From Fimbriimonadaceae bacterium (lineage in GTDB: Bacteria > Armatimonadota > Fimbriimonadia > Fimbriimonadales > Fimbriimonadaceae), in assembly GCA_020847855.1 (NCBI GenBank), contig JADLBH010000038.1:1-64000 (forward strand): DNA of 64,000 nt, written 5' to 3'. Position numbers and translations under genes: made by a program. Positions 1-8,752 of the stretch are shown here, one piece after another; within the stretch, counting starts at the first letter, position 1; the number at the start of each line of letters is the position of its first letter. Below the pieces are notes generated by a model that had not been told where the DNA came from, searched no databases, and saw nothing but the letters and a program-made list of their open reading frames with translations.

Positions 1-456
1 AAATGGGATCTCGTGGAACCGCCTACCGGGGATCTTGGCAACAGCACTCCTGCGAAGAAGACGGCGACTCGAAAGGTGCAGGACGAGATCCCCGAGACGG
101 GATATGCGCCGGTTCGTTTCACCTCTGCGCTCAACGACGCGGGACTGCAAGGGGTGATGAACGCGGTCTTCAAAGCAAACGAGAACTGGCACCGGAGGAT
201 CTCGACCGGCGTCTTGAATCGAACGGTCCAGGATGCGATCTTTGAGAAGCCCCTCACGCGCAAAGGAAGGGCGTTTCGGATCTATTACTCGACGCAGCCC
301 TCTGCCTGTCCGCCGACTTTCGTGCTCTTTTGCAACGACGAGGGCCTTCTCCACTTCTCCTATCGCCGCTATCTGGAGAACACGATGCGGTCCAAGTTCG
401 ACTTTGAGGGCACTCCGATCCGGGTTGTTGCGCGAACGAGTCGGGGCCGAGACTGA
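1..456 (+). CDS. der: GTPase Der (EngA), C-terminal end only
   Basis: The reading frame is open from base 1 and starts inside the gene with K-W-D-L-V, the NKWDL-type G4 motif of the second G domain. The rest is the KH-like C-terminal domain that follows the two tandem GTPase domains in Der, including the typical segment around RISTGVLNR and, near the end, FRIYYSTQ and FVLFCND. About 151 residues are visible; the full protein is usually near 440-450, so the 5' two thirds lie outside the window. Der is a ribosome-associated GTPase needed for 50S subunit maturation. The gene ends 45 bp before grpE. Confidence 0.93.
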   Translation, partial: KWDLVEPPTGDLGNSTPAKKTATRKVQDEIPETGYAPVRFTSALNDAGLQGVMNAVFKANENWHRRISTGVLNRTVQDAIFEKPLTRKGRAFRIYYSTQPSACPPTFVLFCNDEGLLHFSYRRYLENTMRSKFDFEGTPIRVVARTSRGRD

Positions 457-501
457 CTTCCTGGGTCAGGCACGGAGTGGTCGGTACAATTCAATCCAAG
501 A

Positions 502-1041
502 ATGAACTTGGACGAGTTGACTGGGACGGAGCCGGGCGTCGAGCTTGATCCGCCCACGGCGCAGGCCGAGCCCGCTCAGGACCCACGTGACGAAGAGATC
601 GAGCGGCTCCGCTCCCAGGTGAGCGAGCTTCAGCAACAGGCTCTTCGGACCCTAGCCGAGGCCCAGACCGTTCAGCGCAGGATGCGTTCCCAGGCGGAAC
701 TAGAGCTGAAGATGGCGGTGCAACCCTTGGTCGAACGGCTCCTGCCCTTGCTCGACAACCTTTCCCGCGCCCAAGAGATGCTCTCGGGCGGTGCAAGCGT
801 AGACTCCGTGCTTGCGGGATTGGCCGGGCTCGAAAGGCAACTTCAAGCGGCCTTGGAGGCGAGCGGCGTGCAGCGAATCGAGGCCGTGGGCGAGCGCTTC
901 AACCCCGAGCTTCACGAGGCGATCGCCGTCGTTGGCGCAGGCGACGGGGAGGAGCGCGTGGCGGAGGAGGTGAGCACGGGGTATCGCTTGCACGACCGAG
1001 TGGTGCGCGCGGCGAAAGTCAAGGTATCGAGGGTCGGGTGA
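502..1041 (+). CDS. grpE: Nucleotide exchange factor GrpE
   Basis: The 179-residue protein has GrpE organisation: an acidic N-terminus, a long coiled coil (residues about 30-95, with DEEIERLRSQ and LLPLLDNLSRA), then the compact beta domain with the hallmark GERFNPELHEAI and a C-terminal GYRLHDRVVRAAKVKV. GrpE drives ADP release from DnaK in the heat-shock chaperone cycle. No dnaK or dnaJ is adjacent; the gene instead overlaps glmM by 4 bp (GTGA), which suggests translational coupling. The ATG at 502 is preferred because it gives the usual length. Confidence 0.96.
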   Translation: MNLDELTGTEPGVELDPPTAQAEPAQDPRDEEIERLRSQVSELQQQALRTLAEAQTVQRRMRSQAELELKMAVQPLVERLLPLLDNLSRAQEMLSGGASVDSVLAGLAGLERQLQAALEASGVQRIEAVGERFNPELHEAIAVVGAGDGEERVAEEVSTGYRLHDRVVRAAKVKVSRVG

Positions 1042-2414
1042 GCCTGAAGTTCGGAACGGACGGCGTCCGCGGCCTCGCGAATCGCGAGCTGACGCCCGAA
1101 TTTGCCCTTTCGCTGGGGTTGGGCGTCGGTGCCTGGATCGCCGAGCGCGGTTTGAGCCCTTTGGTCGCGATCGGTGCGGACACTCGCCGAAGCGGTCCGA
1201 TGCTAGGCATGGCGTTCTCCTCGGGCCTGAACAGTGCCGGGGTGTCCACGCTTCAACTGGGGGTCGTCCCGACCGGTTGCGTCGGGTGGGCGACCCGCCG
1301 AGCCGGATGCGGTATGGGGGCGATGATCTCGGCGAGCCACAATCCGGCCCCCGACAACGGCATCAAGCTCTTCGGCGCCGATGGTGCCAAAGCGGGCTCA
1401 GAGGTGGAAGACTTCGTTCTGGCGAACCTGACTAGCCGGGAGGATCGGCCGATCGGCAGCGGGATTGGCTTCGAGACGGACGGTTGCGAGTTTGTGGACG
1501 AGTATGTCCAGTGGCTCGTCTCCATCGTTCCCGAGAACCTACAGCGCATGAGGATCTGCATGGACTGCGCGAACGGGGCGGCGTTCAACGTCGCGCCTCG
1601 GGTTTTGCGAGAGCTCGGTGCCGAGGTCACTCTTGTAGGTGCGGAGCCGGACGGCGACAACATCAATGCCGGATATGGCGCGACCCATCCTGTGACGATC
1701 CAACGGCTCACCCAAGAAACCGGCGCAGACGTCGGGGTCAGCTTTGACGGCGATGCCGACCGGGCGGTGTTCAGCGACGGCACGGGGCGGCTCGTGAACG
1801 GCGACCGCACGATGGCGGTCTGGTCCACTCACTGGTCAAAGAGCCACAGGTTTGACCCTCACGTGATCGTAGGAACTGTGATGACGAACACTGGGTTCGA
1901 GCGCGCGATGCAGGGCCTTGGAGTCCAAGTGGAGCGCGTGGACGTGGGGGACAAGCATGTGAGCGCCAAGCTGCGCGAGCTTGCGGGCAAGATCGGGGGC
2001 GAGCAGAGCGGCCACATCGTGTTCACAGACCATGCCCCGACGGGGGATGGTCTCGTGACCGCCTTGGAACTTCTCCGTGTCTTGAAGATCTCTCGCAGAA
2101 CGATGACGGAGGCGTATGACTGCTACGAGCCGTGGCCGCAGTTGCTGGTGAACGTGCAGGTGCGAGGTGCGAAGGAAGTCGCGGCGAGCGAGGATGTTGT
2201 GGCAGCCGTGGTCGGTGCCCGCGAGGCCTTGGCCGATGAGGGCAGGGTCAACGTTCGGGCCAGTGGGACTCAGCCCATGCTCAGGGTGATGGCGGAGGGC
2301 AAGGACGAAGCGATCCGCGATCGGGCCGTGCAGGGCATCGTGGACGCAGTGGTCGCCGGACACGGAGGAGAGATCGTTGGAAGGGTCGAGCTCACCCATG
2401 CTCTGGGCGATTGA
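1038..2414 (+). CDS. glmM: Phosphoglucosamine mutase GlmM
   Basis: The 458-residue protein interconverts glucosamine-6-phosphate and glucosamine-1-phosphate, feeding UDP-GlcNAc and peptidoglycan synthesis. It begins with KFGTDGVRG, has the phosphoserine loop ISASHNP (Ser100), the Mg-binding loop DGDADR (237-242), a GEQSGH substrate loop and the C-terminal phosphate-binding RASGTQPMLRV. Length is close to the family norm (about 445). The GTG start at 1038 lies inside the end of grpE (GTGA overlap), and its own end overlaps coaX by 17 bp, so grpE-glmM-coaX looks like one transcript. Confidence 0.96.
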   Translation: MSLKFGTDGVRGLANRELTPEFALSLGLGVGAWIAERGLSPLVAIGADTRRSGPMLGMAFSSGLNSAGVSTLQLGVVPTGCVGWATRRAGCGMGAMISASHNPAPDNGIKLFGADGAKAGSEVEDFVLANLTSREDRPIGSGIGFETDGCEFVDEYVQWLVSIVPENLQRMRICMDCANGAAFNVAPRVLRELGAEVTLVGAEPDGDNINAGYGATHPVTIQRLTQETGADVGVSFDGDADRAVFSDGTGRLVNGDRTMAVWSTHWSKSHRFDPHVIVGTVMTNTGFERAMQGLGVQVERVDVGDKHVSAKLRELAGKIGGEQSGHIVFTDHAPTGDGLVTALELLRVLKISRRTMTEAYDCYEPWPQLLVNVQVRGAKEVAASEDVVAAVVGAREALADEGRVNVRASGTQPMLRVMAEGKDEAIRDRAVQGIVDAVVAGHGGEIVGRVELTHALGD

Positions 2415-3168
2415 CATTGGGAACACCGAGACCGTCCTGGGTGGGTGGGACGGGGTGTGGCGTCACGTCTGGCGCATCTCGACCCGGATCGGTCGAACTG
2501 CGGACGAATGGGCCGCAATCCTTCACTCGCGAGCGGATACAGCCGGTGCTCGGCTTGCCGATGCGTCTTCGGTGGTGGTTTGTTCGGTGGTGCCAGAGAG
2601 CGATCGGGTTTGGGGTGCGACCATGGAGACCCTGGGGATGCCCGGTCCGGTCTTCCTTCGCTCCGGCCAGCAGGTCGGGATCGAAGTCCTCTATCACCCG
2701 CCAACCGGCGTGGGCGCCGACCGGATCGCGAACGCGCTCCATGCGAAAGAGGTTGGCAAGCTACCTTGTATCGTCGTGGACATCGGAACGGCCACGACGC
2801 TAGACGCGATTGACGGTGAGGGGCGCTATCTTGGAGGTGCGATCCTCCCTGGCCCTCAACTGATGATGGGTGCTCTTGCGAGCAAGGCGGCACAGCTCTC
2901 GGCGGCCTCGTTGGACAGGCCCGCGGTGGTGATCGGCAGAGATACCGGCTCCGCCTTGCGCTCCGGGGTGGTGGTCGGGCATGCCGGGGCAGTAGATCGG
3001 TTGGTCCTTGAGTTCAAGAAGGAGCTTGGACCGGCCCACGTGGTCTCGACCGGGGGGCTGTCCGCCTTGATACTTTCCGAGTGTTCGGTGGCGATGGAGT
3101 GGGTCCCGAACTGGACGCTCGACGGTCTCAGACTAGCCGAGCCTTATCTCCGCCATTTGACTCCGTGA
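2398..3168 (+). CDS. coaX: Type III pantothenate kinase CoaX
   Basis: The 256-residue ASKHA-fold kinase catalyses the first step of CoA synthesis. The phosphate-1 motif AIDIGNTET is at the N-terminus; GVGADR and DIGTATTLDAI are the conserved substrate and phosphate-2 motifs, followed by GGAILPG and STGG. The ATG at 2398 puts the DxGNT motif at residue 5 as in the family; an in-frame TTG at 2377 would add seven residues. The 3' end overlaps the convergent gene at 3128 by 41 bp. Confidence 0.93.
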   Translation: MLWAIDIGNTETVLGGWDGVWRHVWRISTRIGRTADEWAAILHSRADTAGARLADASSVVVCSVVPESDRVWGATMETLGMPGPVFLRSGQQVGIEVLYHPPTGVGADRIANALHAKEVGKLPCIVVDIGTATTLDAIDGEGRYLGGAILPGPQLMMGALASKAAQLSAASLDRPAVVIGRDTGSALRSGVVVGHAGAVDRLVLEFKKELGPAHVVSTGGLSALILSECSVAMEWVPNWTLDGLRLAEPYLRHLTP

Positions 3169-4009
3169 GTCTCGCAAACTCTCGCTCGAACCGGTCCTCA
3201 CGGACAACGATCCGCTGGCCGAAGAAGGTGACGCCCATATCGAACCGGCTCGCAGGGGCTTTTGCGAGTCGGGTGTACTTCGCAACCTTGCCCGCGACGA
3301 TCCAGTCGGGGACGTCTTCGAGCCCAGGCTCGTTCGTAATGAGTGGCAGGATCTTGCGGAGCCAGCGATCCACGGCGAGAGTGTAGATGCGTTCCGCGGG
3401 CGAGACGAGTTCTTCGAGATCGAAAAGGACCACAGTGTCACGCACGAAGGTCGAGGCTGCCTTGGGCCCGATCCCGCGGATGTCCACGATTCGCTCGTAC
3501 TCCGGTTCCAAGACCTGGTGCTCCCGAAGCCCCTTGACGATCCATGTGGCCAGGGAGGTGCCAGGGTAGAGCCTGTGGATCTCTTGGGCGAGTTCGAGGA
3601 TCCCTTGGACGGTGCCTCGGTTTTGCTCCTCGCGCGGCTTGAGCCCGCGCTCCTCACAGACCGCGACAAACTCTGCCCAGAGCTGGGCTGCGTCCTCAGA
3701 CTCGATCAGGGTCTGTTCCCCGATACGCTCGGCGGCTCGTGCGAGGGCAGTGGTTGCGACGGACGCGACGTCTTCCCTTTCTCGCCCGCGCCTAGCGAAG
3801 GCATAGTGGCCGAAGAAGGCCCCAAGGGTCTGGAAAGGGGAATGGAGCACGCCGAGTACCGCTTCCTTTTCTGGTTCGACCTTGGCGAACCTGGAGATCG
3901 GGCCGATGAGAAAATCGCGAAGGTAGAGGTCGGCGTACCTTCCCGCGAGGGTGTGAACCGCCGCTACGTTCCGCGCAGCGTAGTCTTTCTCGTTGTTGTC
4001 GGGAGCCAA
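3128..4009 (-). CDS. Helix-hairpin-helix protein, possible DNA-glycosylase relative
   Basis: This 293-residue all-helical protein has no confident family. The clearest signal is VDIRGIGPKAASTFVRD (about residues 180-196), a helix-hairpin-helix of the HhH-GPD superfamily type used to bind DNA backbones. There is no C-terminal Cys cluster and no obvious catalytic Lys/Asp could be assigned, so a glycosylase activity is only a possibility. It begins with TTG 3 bp after the caspase-like gene ends and its last 41 bp overlap coaX on the other strand. Confidence 0.6.
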   Translation of the reverse strand: MAPDNNEKDYAARNVAAVHTLAGRYADLYLRDFLIGPISRFAKVEPEKEAVLGVLHSPFQTLGAFFGHYAFARRGREREDVASVATTALARAAERIGEQTLIESEDAAQLWAEFVAVCEERGLKPREEQNRGTVQGILELAQEIHRLYPGTSLATWIVKGLREHQVLEPEYERIVDIRGIGPKAASTFVRDTVVLFDLEELVSPAERIYTLAVDRWLRKILPLITNEPGLEDVPDWIVAGKVAKYTRLAKAPASRFDMGVTFFGQRIVVREDRFEREFARLTESNGGDKARLV

Positions 4010-4012
4010 GGG

Positions 4013-5380
4013 TTAGAACTTTGCATCGGTGGCCATGTTGAAGACCCCGGGCAAAGTCGGTGTCTGTCGGCTCTGGCCGCCGACTCCTCCAGGGGATGCA
4101 CCCCGCAAACTATTGAACACTTGCCAGCCGAACTCCATGATGGGGACGCTGTTCGATCGGAACTCGGTGAGCACGTCGTACATCGCCTTGGCGAACGAGC
4201 CGACCTCTCGGCCCGACGTGACCAGGCCGTATACCGTCCCGCCAGGGACGGTGGCGTGGCTTTGGGCGATCCTGCCAACGAGGGGGTCCTCTTGACCAAA
4301 GTAGCGGCCCTCCTTGATGGGTCGGTTGCACTCGTTGAACGCGAAGATTTTTGCGCCCTTGTTCAAGAAGATTTGATAGATAGCGCTTTTTGCCACCATC
4401 TTGGACGTATCGGTGGGTCCGGACACATCAATCCCCGCATAGTAGTCTTTGCCACCCACGTTGACGCCGGTTCCGGCGAAGTAGATGAAGATGGTCGCGT
4501 CGTCGGGCATTCTGTCCGCGAGGGCTTTCGCGGCGGCTAGGATCGCCTCCGATGTCCCGTTAAGAACCATGTCGGTGTTGGCCTCGTCGTACCCTGCGCT
4601 TTGGACGAGGGCTTCCCGTATCATTTGTGCGTTCGCTGCGGCGAAGGCAACCTTGTTGTTGGGATCGGTGGACTCTGAGTTTCCGATCAGGAAGGCGTAC
4701 TTCGTGGGGATGACGGGAACTCGCGAGGTGCTCGTGGCGGCTTCGGGCTGGGTGGTGGCGACCCGTCCCCCCGGTGTGGTCTCGGCCCCTGCGACGACGA
4801 CGTTCGGCTTGTTGCTCTTCGCCCCGGTGGCAAGGGCGATCCCCGAGGCCTCTTCGGGGGTGACGTAGCTCGTATCCACCTTCCACGGGAGCTGGCCCGA
4901 CTGCTTCATGGCGGCCTCGATCTCCCGCTGCTTGTCAATCCGGCGGAGTTCGCCGTAGGCCTGATAGAGGAAGTAGTAGGCTGCGTCGCTCCCTTGGTTC
5001 TTCGCCAAAAGGGTCTCGAATCCCGTCACGGCCTCGGTCATGAGCCCCGCCTTGTTCGGTTCAGGGGCCGCTTGCGCCAATTTATAGGTGGCATAGGCGG
5101 TGGCGAAGTTGGGAGAGTATGGGGAGCCCCCGCGCCACTTCACGGGCTCAGTGAGCGACCCTGGGAGCGTGGTCGGTTGCGACTGGTCCTCGGGACGGAG
5201 CGCGATCGCCTCCGCCATCGCGGCCTTGGCGCCGGCGTAGTCGCGAGCACCAAAGGCAGTGAGCCCGCGAGCATAGGCGTCGGCCCAGTTTTGGGCTTGG
5301 GCGAGGGTCGGTGCAACGAGGGTGGCGAGGACGATGAGTCCGGAAATTCTCTTCATGTTCATTGGGGTATGTGCCCGCAT
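4013..5380 (-). CDS. Secreted caspase-fold (C14-like) protein, catalytic His absent
   Basis: The protein has a signal peptide (MKRISGLIVLATLVAPTLAQA), a TPR-like helical region (about residues 30-165) and then a caspase-like p20 domain beginning KYAFLIGNSE. The beta-strand that normally ends SGHG reads YFAGTGV, with Thr304 at the catalytic His position; the second strand reads FAFNECNRP with Cys351 at the nucleophile position. It is therefore probably not an active peptidase by the usual dyad. The ATG at 5380 overlaps the upstream stop as TAATG; ATGs at 5362 and 5356 are alternatives that better suit a signal peptide. Confidence 0.72.
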   Translation of the reverse strand: MRAHTPMNMKRISGLIVLATLVAPTLAQAQNWADAYARGLTAFGARDYAGAKAAMAEAIALRPEDQSQPTTLPGSLTEPVKWRGGSPYSPNFATAYATYKLAQAAPEPNKAGLMTEAVTGFETLLAKNQGSDAAYYFLYQAYGELRRIDKQREIEAAMKQSGQLPWKVDTSYVTPEEASGIALATGAKSNKPNVVVAGAETTPGGRVATTQPEAATSTSRVPVIPTKYAFLIGNSESTDPNNKVAFAAANAQMIREALVQSAGYDEANTDMVLNGTSEAILAAAKALADRMPDDATIFIYFAGTGVNVGGKDYYAGIDVSGPTDTSKMVAKSAIYQIFLNKGAKIFAFNECNRPIKEGRYFGQEDPLVGRIAQSHATVPGGTVYGLVTSGREVGSFAKAMYDVLTEFRSNSVPIMEFGWQVFNSLRGASPGGVGGQSRQTPTLPGVFNMATDAKF

Positions 5381-6504
5381 TACTTGGACAGTCGGTAGGT
5401 CACTCCGAGCCCGGTGTCCATGCGCCCGCCGTTGGACGGCACCGCGAAGTTCAGGTCAAGTGCAAAGTCAGACTCTTTGGGTCTATAGCCGAAGCCGAAC
5501 GTGAATGCGTTCCGGCTGGTGAAGGCGTTGCCTCCGGAAGGCACGCTCTGGTAACCCAGCCGAACGGGGAAGCGCGCGTTCCAGCGGTGGAAGTTGTACT
5601 CGGCTCCGCCGCCCAGGGCGAGCACATCCTTGCGCGGGAGAATGCCGCCCTTGTCGCCGCCGAAGAACCAATCCGCTTGCAGCCCATAGACGAGGAAGTC
5701 GTCGCCATGTCCCAAGGTTCGCTGGGCTACGCCAAAGCTGGCCCGCCCAGGGATCGTGTCGAAGAAGCCCTTCGGGCCCCCGTTCACCTTGATCGGCGTC
5801 CGGATGCTGGCGCCCACCATGGTGTTGCCGTTCCCTGCGTTCGACTGGATGCCGATGATCGCGCCGACGCCGGTGCCGTTGCCGGCAACGTCCGTGTTCA
5901 CGTTCCCAATGTTGTTGTTCCCGGCATCGAAGATCTGATAGCTCTGCTGGTTCTTCATGTATCGGTTCGCCATCACGATGCCGACACCGAAGTTCGAGGA
6001 GCCGCTCCGCTTGCCGTAAGCGACGGTGAAGAAGTCAACTTGGGACTGGATCAGCTCCTGATAGTTGCGGATACTCGTGAGGCCGTTGATCAGGTTGTTG
6101 CCAATGCGGTCGTCCCGGATCGCGCCACCGAGCGTGTAGGAGAAGCCTAGGGTGCCGCCCTTGATCGGCATCGCATAGCCGAGGTGGCTGAGCCTCCGGG
6201 CACCGACGAACTCGTCGGTGTCCATGAGCGGGTCGTTGAAGTTCCCGCCGATTCGGCTGGAGGACTCGGGGATGTTCCGCACCGACATGGAGAACGTCGG
6301 GGACTGGACGAAGGCGAGGCCTGCCGGGTTGTGGTATGTGGAGAGGGTGTTAGCGTCGGTGACGCCGGTCGCTCCTCCCGCCCCCATGGATCGCCCTCCT
6401 GCATCGAGTGCATTGAGGAGGTCAGGGATCTGAGCAAATGCTCCGGCCCCTGCAACCGTCAAGAGCGCGAGTAGCGCTGTCCGCATCCATCCTTGGCTTG
6501 CCAT
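5380..6504 (-). CDS. Outer-membrane beta-barrel protein (PorV/OmpP1-like)
   Basis: The 374-residue protein has a signal peptide (ALLALLTVAGAGAFAQ), then a motif typical of the PorV/FadL-like group: GGRSMGAGGATGV followed by YHNPAGLAF. The remainder is alternating amphipathic strands rich in Gly and aromatic residues, with a late strand FTFGFGYRP, ending in GVTYRL plus two residues. It implies an outer membrane. The exact cargo is not evident. The next gene starts within its stop codon (TAATG), so the two are probably co-translated. Confidence 0.78.
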   Translation of the reverse strand: MASQGWMRTALLALLTVAGAGAFAQIPDLLNALDAGGRSMGAGGATGVTDANTLSTYHNPAGLAFVQSPTFSMSVRNIPESSSRIGGNFNDPLMDTDEFVGARRLSHLGYAMPIKGGTLGFSYTLGGAIRDDRIGNNLINGLTSIRNYQELIQSQVDFFTVAYGKRSGSSNFGVGIVMANRYMKNQQSYQIFDAGNNNIGNVNTDVAGNGTGVGAIIGIQSNAGNGNTMVGASIRTPIKVNGGPKGFFDTIPGRASFGVAQRTLGHGDDFLVYGLQADWFFGGDKGGILPRKDVLALGGGAEYNFHRWNARFPVRLGYQSVPSGGNAFTSRNAFTFGFGYRPKESDFALDLNFAVPSNGGRMDTGLGVTYRLSK

Positions 6505-6565
6505 TCTATGTCCTCGTAACGATCTTCGATTGCTAGGACGATTCTACCCGTGCTCCAGTCGCAGA

Positions 6566-7549
6566 CTAGCGGACCACTTTCACCCTGACTTCTTGAACCA
6601 CGGCCCGATTGCCTGCCTTGTCAATCGCTGTGACCACGATCTTGAAGTCGTTCGGGAGCGAGTCTCGCCACCGAAGCCGTCCGACCCAGCTCAAGTTGTT
6701 CCCGCTGGAGTTGGCGGACCGTCTCGCGACCCTAGTGATGAAGGTTCCGTTGAGCCTCCGGGCCACGACGTCAATCCCGGTCAGGCCGACGGAGTTCGCG
6801 AACTGGTCCGCAATCTCGATGCCTACGGGCAGGTGGGTGCCTGCCCTGAGCTGGAAGTTGTTCGTGGGAGTCAGGATCGTGCTGCTCGGCTTGACTCTGT
6901 CCAGGGTGACGGTGAGGCCCCGGCTCGCGGAGTTCCCGGCGAGGTCGTCCACGGTGATGTCAATGGCCTGGTTGCCGTCGTTCGTGATGCCGTCGGTGTC
7001 CCAGTTCACGGAGACGCTCTCGGACGATCCGCTATTGCCTGGGATGTCGCCACCGTTGATCTTGACGCGCCACTCCTCCACGTTTGCCTCGAGGAGGCTC
7101 GCAGTGATGCGGATGATGCCGCTTGCGTTGCCCTTCACGAAGGCGTTGTTGATCGGGTTGAGGGTTCGGAAGGAAGGGTCTTTGACGTCCACGGTCACGT
7201 CAATGGGATCGGGAGTGTTGTAGGTGTTCCCGGTCTCGGTCGCGGTGACCCGGATACGGTACTGGCCCTCAGGGGTGCCTTGGGCAAAGTTCAGGTTAAT
7301 GTTCCCGTTGATCTGACCATTGGAGTTCGGGGTGAACCTCTCTACCACGGTGACCGCGATCTGCTCGTTGCCGCCCGAGAGCACCCGGAACGCTTGGACC
7401 CGGACCCTCACTTCGCGGCTCGCGCCGTCAATGTTGAAGCCGACGGTGTTGGAACGGCCCAGGAAGTCGCCGTCTTGAGGCTTGGTCACGGTGATGCTTC
7501 CTGCAAGAAGCGATGACGCGAGTACGATCACGGAAGGAAATAGGATCAC
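6566..7549 (-). CDS. Secreted Ig-like/cadherin-like domain protein
   Basis: From a GTG at 7549 the protein is 327 residues with a hydrophobic leader (ILFPSVIVLASSLLAGS) and three beta-sandwich Ig-like repeats. Recurring segments such as ITVTKPQDGDF, DPSFRTLNPINNAFV and DRVKPSSTILTP introduce each domain, and the domains end in motifs like VTAIDKAGNRAVVQEV. The frame stays open upstream to 7795, but that stretch lacks a leader and runs into the divergent promoter region, so 7549 is preferred. It precedes the barrel protein and may be its surface partner; that is inference. Confidence 0.7.
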   Translation of the reverse strand: MILFPSVIVLASSLLAGSITVTKPQDGDFLGRSNTVGFNIDGASREVRVRVQAFRVLSGGNEQIAVTVVERFTPNSNGQINGNINLNFAQGTPEGQYRIRVTATETGNTYNTPDPIDVTVDVKDPSFRTLNPINNAFVKGNASGIIRITASLLEANVEEWRVKINGGDIPGNSGSSESVSVNWDTDGITNDGNQAIDITVDDLAGNSASRGLTVTLDRVKPSSTILTPTNNFQLRAGTHLPVGIEIADQFANSVGLTGIDVVARRLNGTFITRVARRSANSSGNNLSWVGRLRWRDSLPNDFKIVVTAIDKAGNRAVVQEVRVKVVR

Positions 7550-7809
7550 GGTTCTGTATAGTCCCCCTGCGAGACAGTATGCCCGACATTCCGCTTCCGA
7601 TGCTGGCCGTAGCACACCACGCGCAGGCTTTGTAAGGAGACGGTCTGCGTCCGCCGAAGATTCGGTTTGGGAGAGTCCTAGCCTCGCACCAAGCCTGCCT
7701 TCGGTTGTGATTGTCGGGCGTGTGCCGCGAAACTGGAACTCGACCTCATCCCCGTCGGTGGGCGAATTCGCCCGCCGTGAGTGCAGAAGTCGCAAATCGG
7801 AAATTGCCC
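7550..7809. promoter_or_regulatory. Divergent intergenic region with a 14-bp palindrome
   Basis: These 260 bp separate the Ig-like gene (minus) from the HDOD gene (plus) and must carry both promoters. The sequence at 7760-7773, GGGCGAATTCGCCC, is a perfect palindrome that extends to 20 bp with one mismatched pair, and sits 36 bp upstream of the HDOD ATG. It could be an operator. No convincing -35/-10 pair was identified. Confidence 0.4.
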
Positions 7810-8670
7810 ATGAACAACAACTCCAACCAGCCGTTCTCCATTCGCGCCCTGAGCCGAGCCATGGTGGACCTCCCCGCGCTCCCTACCGTTGTCTTGCAGG
7901 TCATGAAGGCTGCGGAGAACGAGAACGCGACGACTTCTGAGATCGAAGGGTATATCCTTGGCGACTCGGCGCTCTGCATCAAGCTGCTCAAGGTGGTGAA
8001 CTCGGCTTACTTCGGCCTTCCCCGCCAGGTGACCTCGATCGGACAAGCGATCGGGATCCTGGGCCTTGCCAGGGTGCGGAGCCTTGTGCTCACGGTCGGA
8101 GTCTTGAACGCGCTCAGCAACCCGAACCCAAAGACAGCCAAGCTTCGCACGGAGTTTTGGAAGTGGAGCCTGACCGCCGCAGCGGGAGGGCAAGCCTGCG
8201 CCAAGCAGATGGGGCTTGATCAGCGGAGCCAGGAGAGCGCGTTCATCGGTGCCTTGCTCTCCGATCTCGGAAGGCTCTTCCTGCTCAGCCTCTTCCCGAA
8301 GGAGTACGAAGAGACGCTCATCGAGGCGATGCGAGGGCCGCGACCGCTCTATGAGGTCGAGCAAAGGGCCTTGGGGATGGATCACGCAACCCTCGGGGAC
8401 CAACTCAGCCAAAAGTGGGGCTTCCCGGTCAAGCTGACCGAGGTCGTCCGCACTCACGAGTTTCCCGACGCCGACAACTACGTCGCCTATTGCGCCCACG
8501 CCGGAGACCGGCTTGCTGCCATGGTGACGAACCCGGACTGTGCCGAGACGGTCTGGCCGTGGGACGCAAAGGTCAAGTCTTGGCTCTCGGCAGAAGTTTA
8601 CAGCGACTCAGCCCTCGAGCAGTTGCGCAAGAAGCTCGAGGAGAGCGAGGCACTGCTCAAGGCTTCCTAG
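7810..8670 (+). CDS. HDOD-domain signalling protein
   Basis: The 286-residue protein is a single HDOD domain, a non-catalytic HD-hydrolase relative found in c-di-GMP and motility regulation. Diagnostic parts are LPALPTVVLQVM, ILGDSALCIKLLKVVNSAYFG (split across helices 3-4) and VTSIGQAIGILGLARVRSLVL. Later helices contain GALLSDLGRLFL, an eroded HD-type helix. The ATG at 7810 is chosen because the frame upstream has no family similarity. It lies 82 bp before fliD, which suggests a role in flagellar control; a second HDOD gene sits between pilB and pilT. Confidence 0.88.
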   Translation: MNNNSNQPFSIRALSRAMVDLPALPTVVLQVMKAAENENATTSEIEGYILGDSALCIKLLKVVNSAYFGLPRQVTSIGQAIGILGLARVRSLVLTVGVLNALSNPNPKTAKLRTEFWKWSLTAAAGGQACAKQMGLDQRSQESAFIGALLSDLGRLFLLSLFPKEYEETLIEAMRGPRPLYEVEQRALGMDHATLGDQLSQKWGFPVKLTEVVRTHEFPDADNYVAYCAHAGDRLAAMVTNPDCAETVWPWDAKVKSWLSAEVYSDSALEQLRKKLEESEALLKAS

Positions 8671-8682
8671 GAAGTCTGCCGG

Positions 8683-8711
8683 GTATCGGGAGCCGCGTCG
8701 GCTTCCGATAC
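8683..8711. terminator. 12-bp hairpin between HDOD gene and fliD
   Basis: GTATCGGGAGCC and GGCTTCCGATAC flank a 5-nt loop and pair over 12 bp with one G-U pair as RNA. It begins 12 bp after the HDOD stop. There is no T-tract, so it could be a terminator of unusual form, an mRNA-stabilising structure or part of the fliD leader. Confidence 0.45.
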
Positions 8712-8752
8712 TTGGGGGTACGGGCCGTGCGCCTGTAGATGAGGGGAGAAGA

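Noticed and set aside
7550-7795. An 82-codon N-terminal extension of the Ig-like protein
   Set aside because: The extension has no domain or leader and covers the divergent promoter region. The GTG at 7549 starts a clear hydrophobic leader.
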